Assembly: GCA_947177115.1 (NCBI GenBank)
Contig: CAMWTG010000161.1
Span: 1 to 6,495, forward strand
Reading direction: 5' to 3'
DNA: 6,495 bases
From: an uncultured Clostridia bacterium
GTDB lineage: Bacteria > Bacillota > Clostridia > Oscillospirales > Oscillospiraceae
In this document: positions 6,192 to 6,495 of the stretch, piece after piece
Numbering within the stretch: the first letter of the stretch is position 1
Layout of the letters: each line of letters begins with the position of its first letter
Position numbers and translations under genes: made by a program
The notes under the pieces: generated by a model
The model's input: the letters and a program-made list of their open reading frames with translations, nothing else
Database searches by the model: none
Told to the model about the DNA's origin: nothing

Positions 6192-6495
6192 ACATTTCCA
6201 GTACGTCCCGCTTGGTGACCTTGTTGACCATGGCCGAAAGCAGGAAGGAGAAGAGGAAGATCACCACGCCGGCCGCCATGGCGTAGCCGTACAGGCCCGC
6301 ATCCTTCTGGGTATACATGAAGCTGAGGCCCACATCGGCCATGCCCTTTGCCACCATAGCTTTCACGAACAGGAAGGCCATATTGATGGTGGAGATGATG
6401 AAGAAGGTCAGGGTGGTGCGGATGTTGGTCCAGATGAGGGGCAGGGTGATCTGGAAGAACTGGGCGATGCGCCCCGCGCCGTCCAGGCTGGCGGA
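6190..6495 (-). CDS. Sugar ABC transporter permease (MalF/UgpA-like), C-terminal 101 residues, 5'-truncated by the window edge
   Basis: The - strand frame stays open to base 6495, so the Met at 6381 is internal and the true start lies beyond the window. The visible part begins inside the EAA loop: SASLDGAGRIAQFF followed by QITLPLI, the G...LP pattern that contacts the ATPase. Two membrane helices follow, at about residues 24-45 and 66-90 of the fragment, then a short basic tail ending KRDVLEM. This is the usual C-terminus of the first permease of CUT1 importers, which pairs with the MalG-like gene 13 bp downstream. The solute-binding protein and any regulator are expected upstream, outside the window. 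Confidence 0.9.
   Translation of the reverse strand, partial: SASLDGAGRIAQFFQITLPLIWTNIRTTLTFFIISTINMAFLFVKAMVAKGMADVGLSFMYTQKDAGLYGYAMAAGVVIFLFSFLLSAMVNKVTKRDVLEM

Noticed and set aside
5169..6218. 349-residue ORF on the + strand opposite the permease and small protein genes
   Set aside because: Its extreme His, Gln, Gly and Asp content arises from reading hydrophobic permease codons on the opposite strand.

Overview
The window most likely comes from a GC-rich gut Firmicute, perhaps an Oscillospiraceae or Lachnospiraceae relative. This is inferred from Shine-Dalgarno-led genes, the gene families present and high-GC codon use in most of the window; nothing here fixes the taxon.

Left part (1-2673, + strand): a 5'-truncated CPBP-family intramembrane protease, then a 467-residue protein joining a DUF2156 (phosphatidylglycerol lysyltransferase C-terminal-like) domain to a RimJ/RimL-type GNAT acetyltransferase domain, then a complete second CPBP protease. 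The two CPBP genes are AT-rich (hand counts: 19/60 GC at 121-180 and 18/60 at 1981-2040). The gene between them is GC-rich (40/60 at 541-600). The region therefore looks like a mosaic with acquired pieces. Two consecutive hairpins (1703-1738 and 1752-1796) mark the junction between the fusion gene and the second CPBP gene.

Right part (2751-6495, - strand): the 3' portion of a sugar-import operon, read right to left. It holds the C-terminal end of a first ABC permease (running off the window), a complete second permease, a 66-residue two-helix membrane protein, and a 721-residue GH112 1,3-beta-galactosyl-N-acetylhexosamine phosphorylase (gnpA). Each Shine-Dalgarno sequence within the operon overlaps the stop codon of the gene before it. 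The operon ends at a strong intrinsic terminator, 103 bp past the gnpA stop. The likely job is uptake of galacto-N-biose and/or lacto-N-biose (from mucin and host or milk glycans) and intracellular phosphorolysis to galactose 1-phosphate plus GalNAc or GlcNAc.

The two parts converge in the 219-bp gap at 2674-2892. I saw no rRNA, tRNA, CRISPR array, transposase or integrase. The long ORFs antisense to the GC-rich genes are judged to be shadows. The best-supported content is a known type of pathway. The less-described items are the small membrane protein inside the sugar operon, the DUF2156-GNAT fusion, and the mosaic structure with its hairpins.
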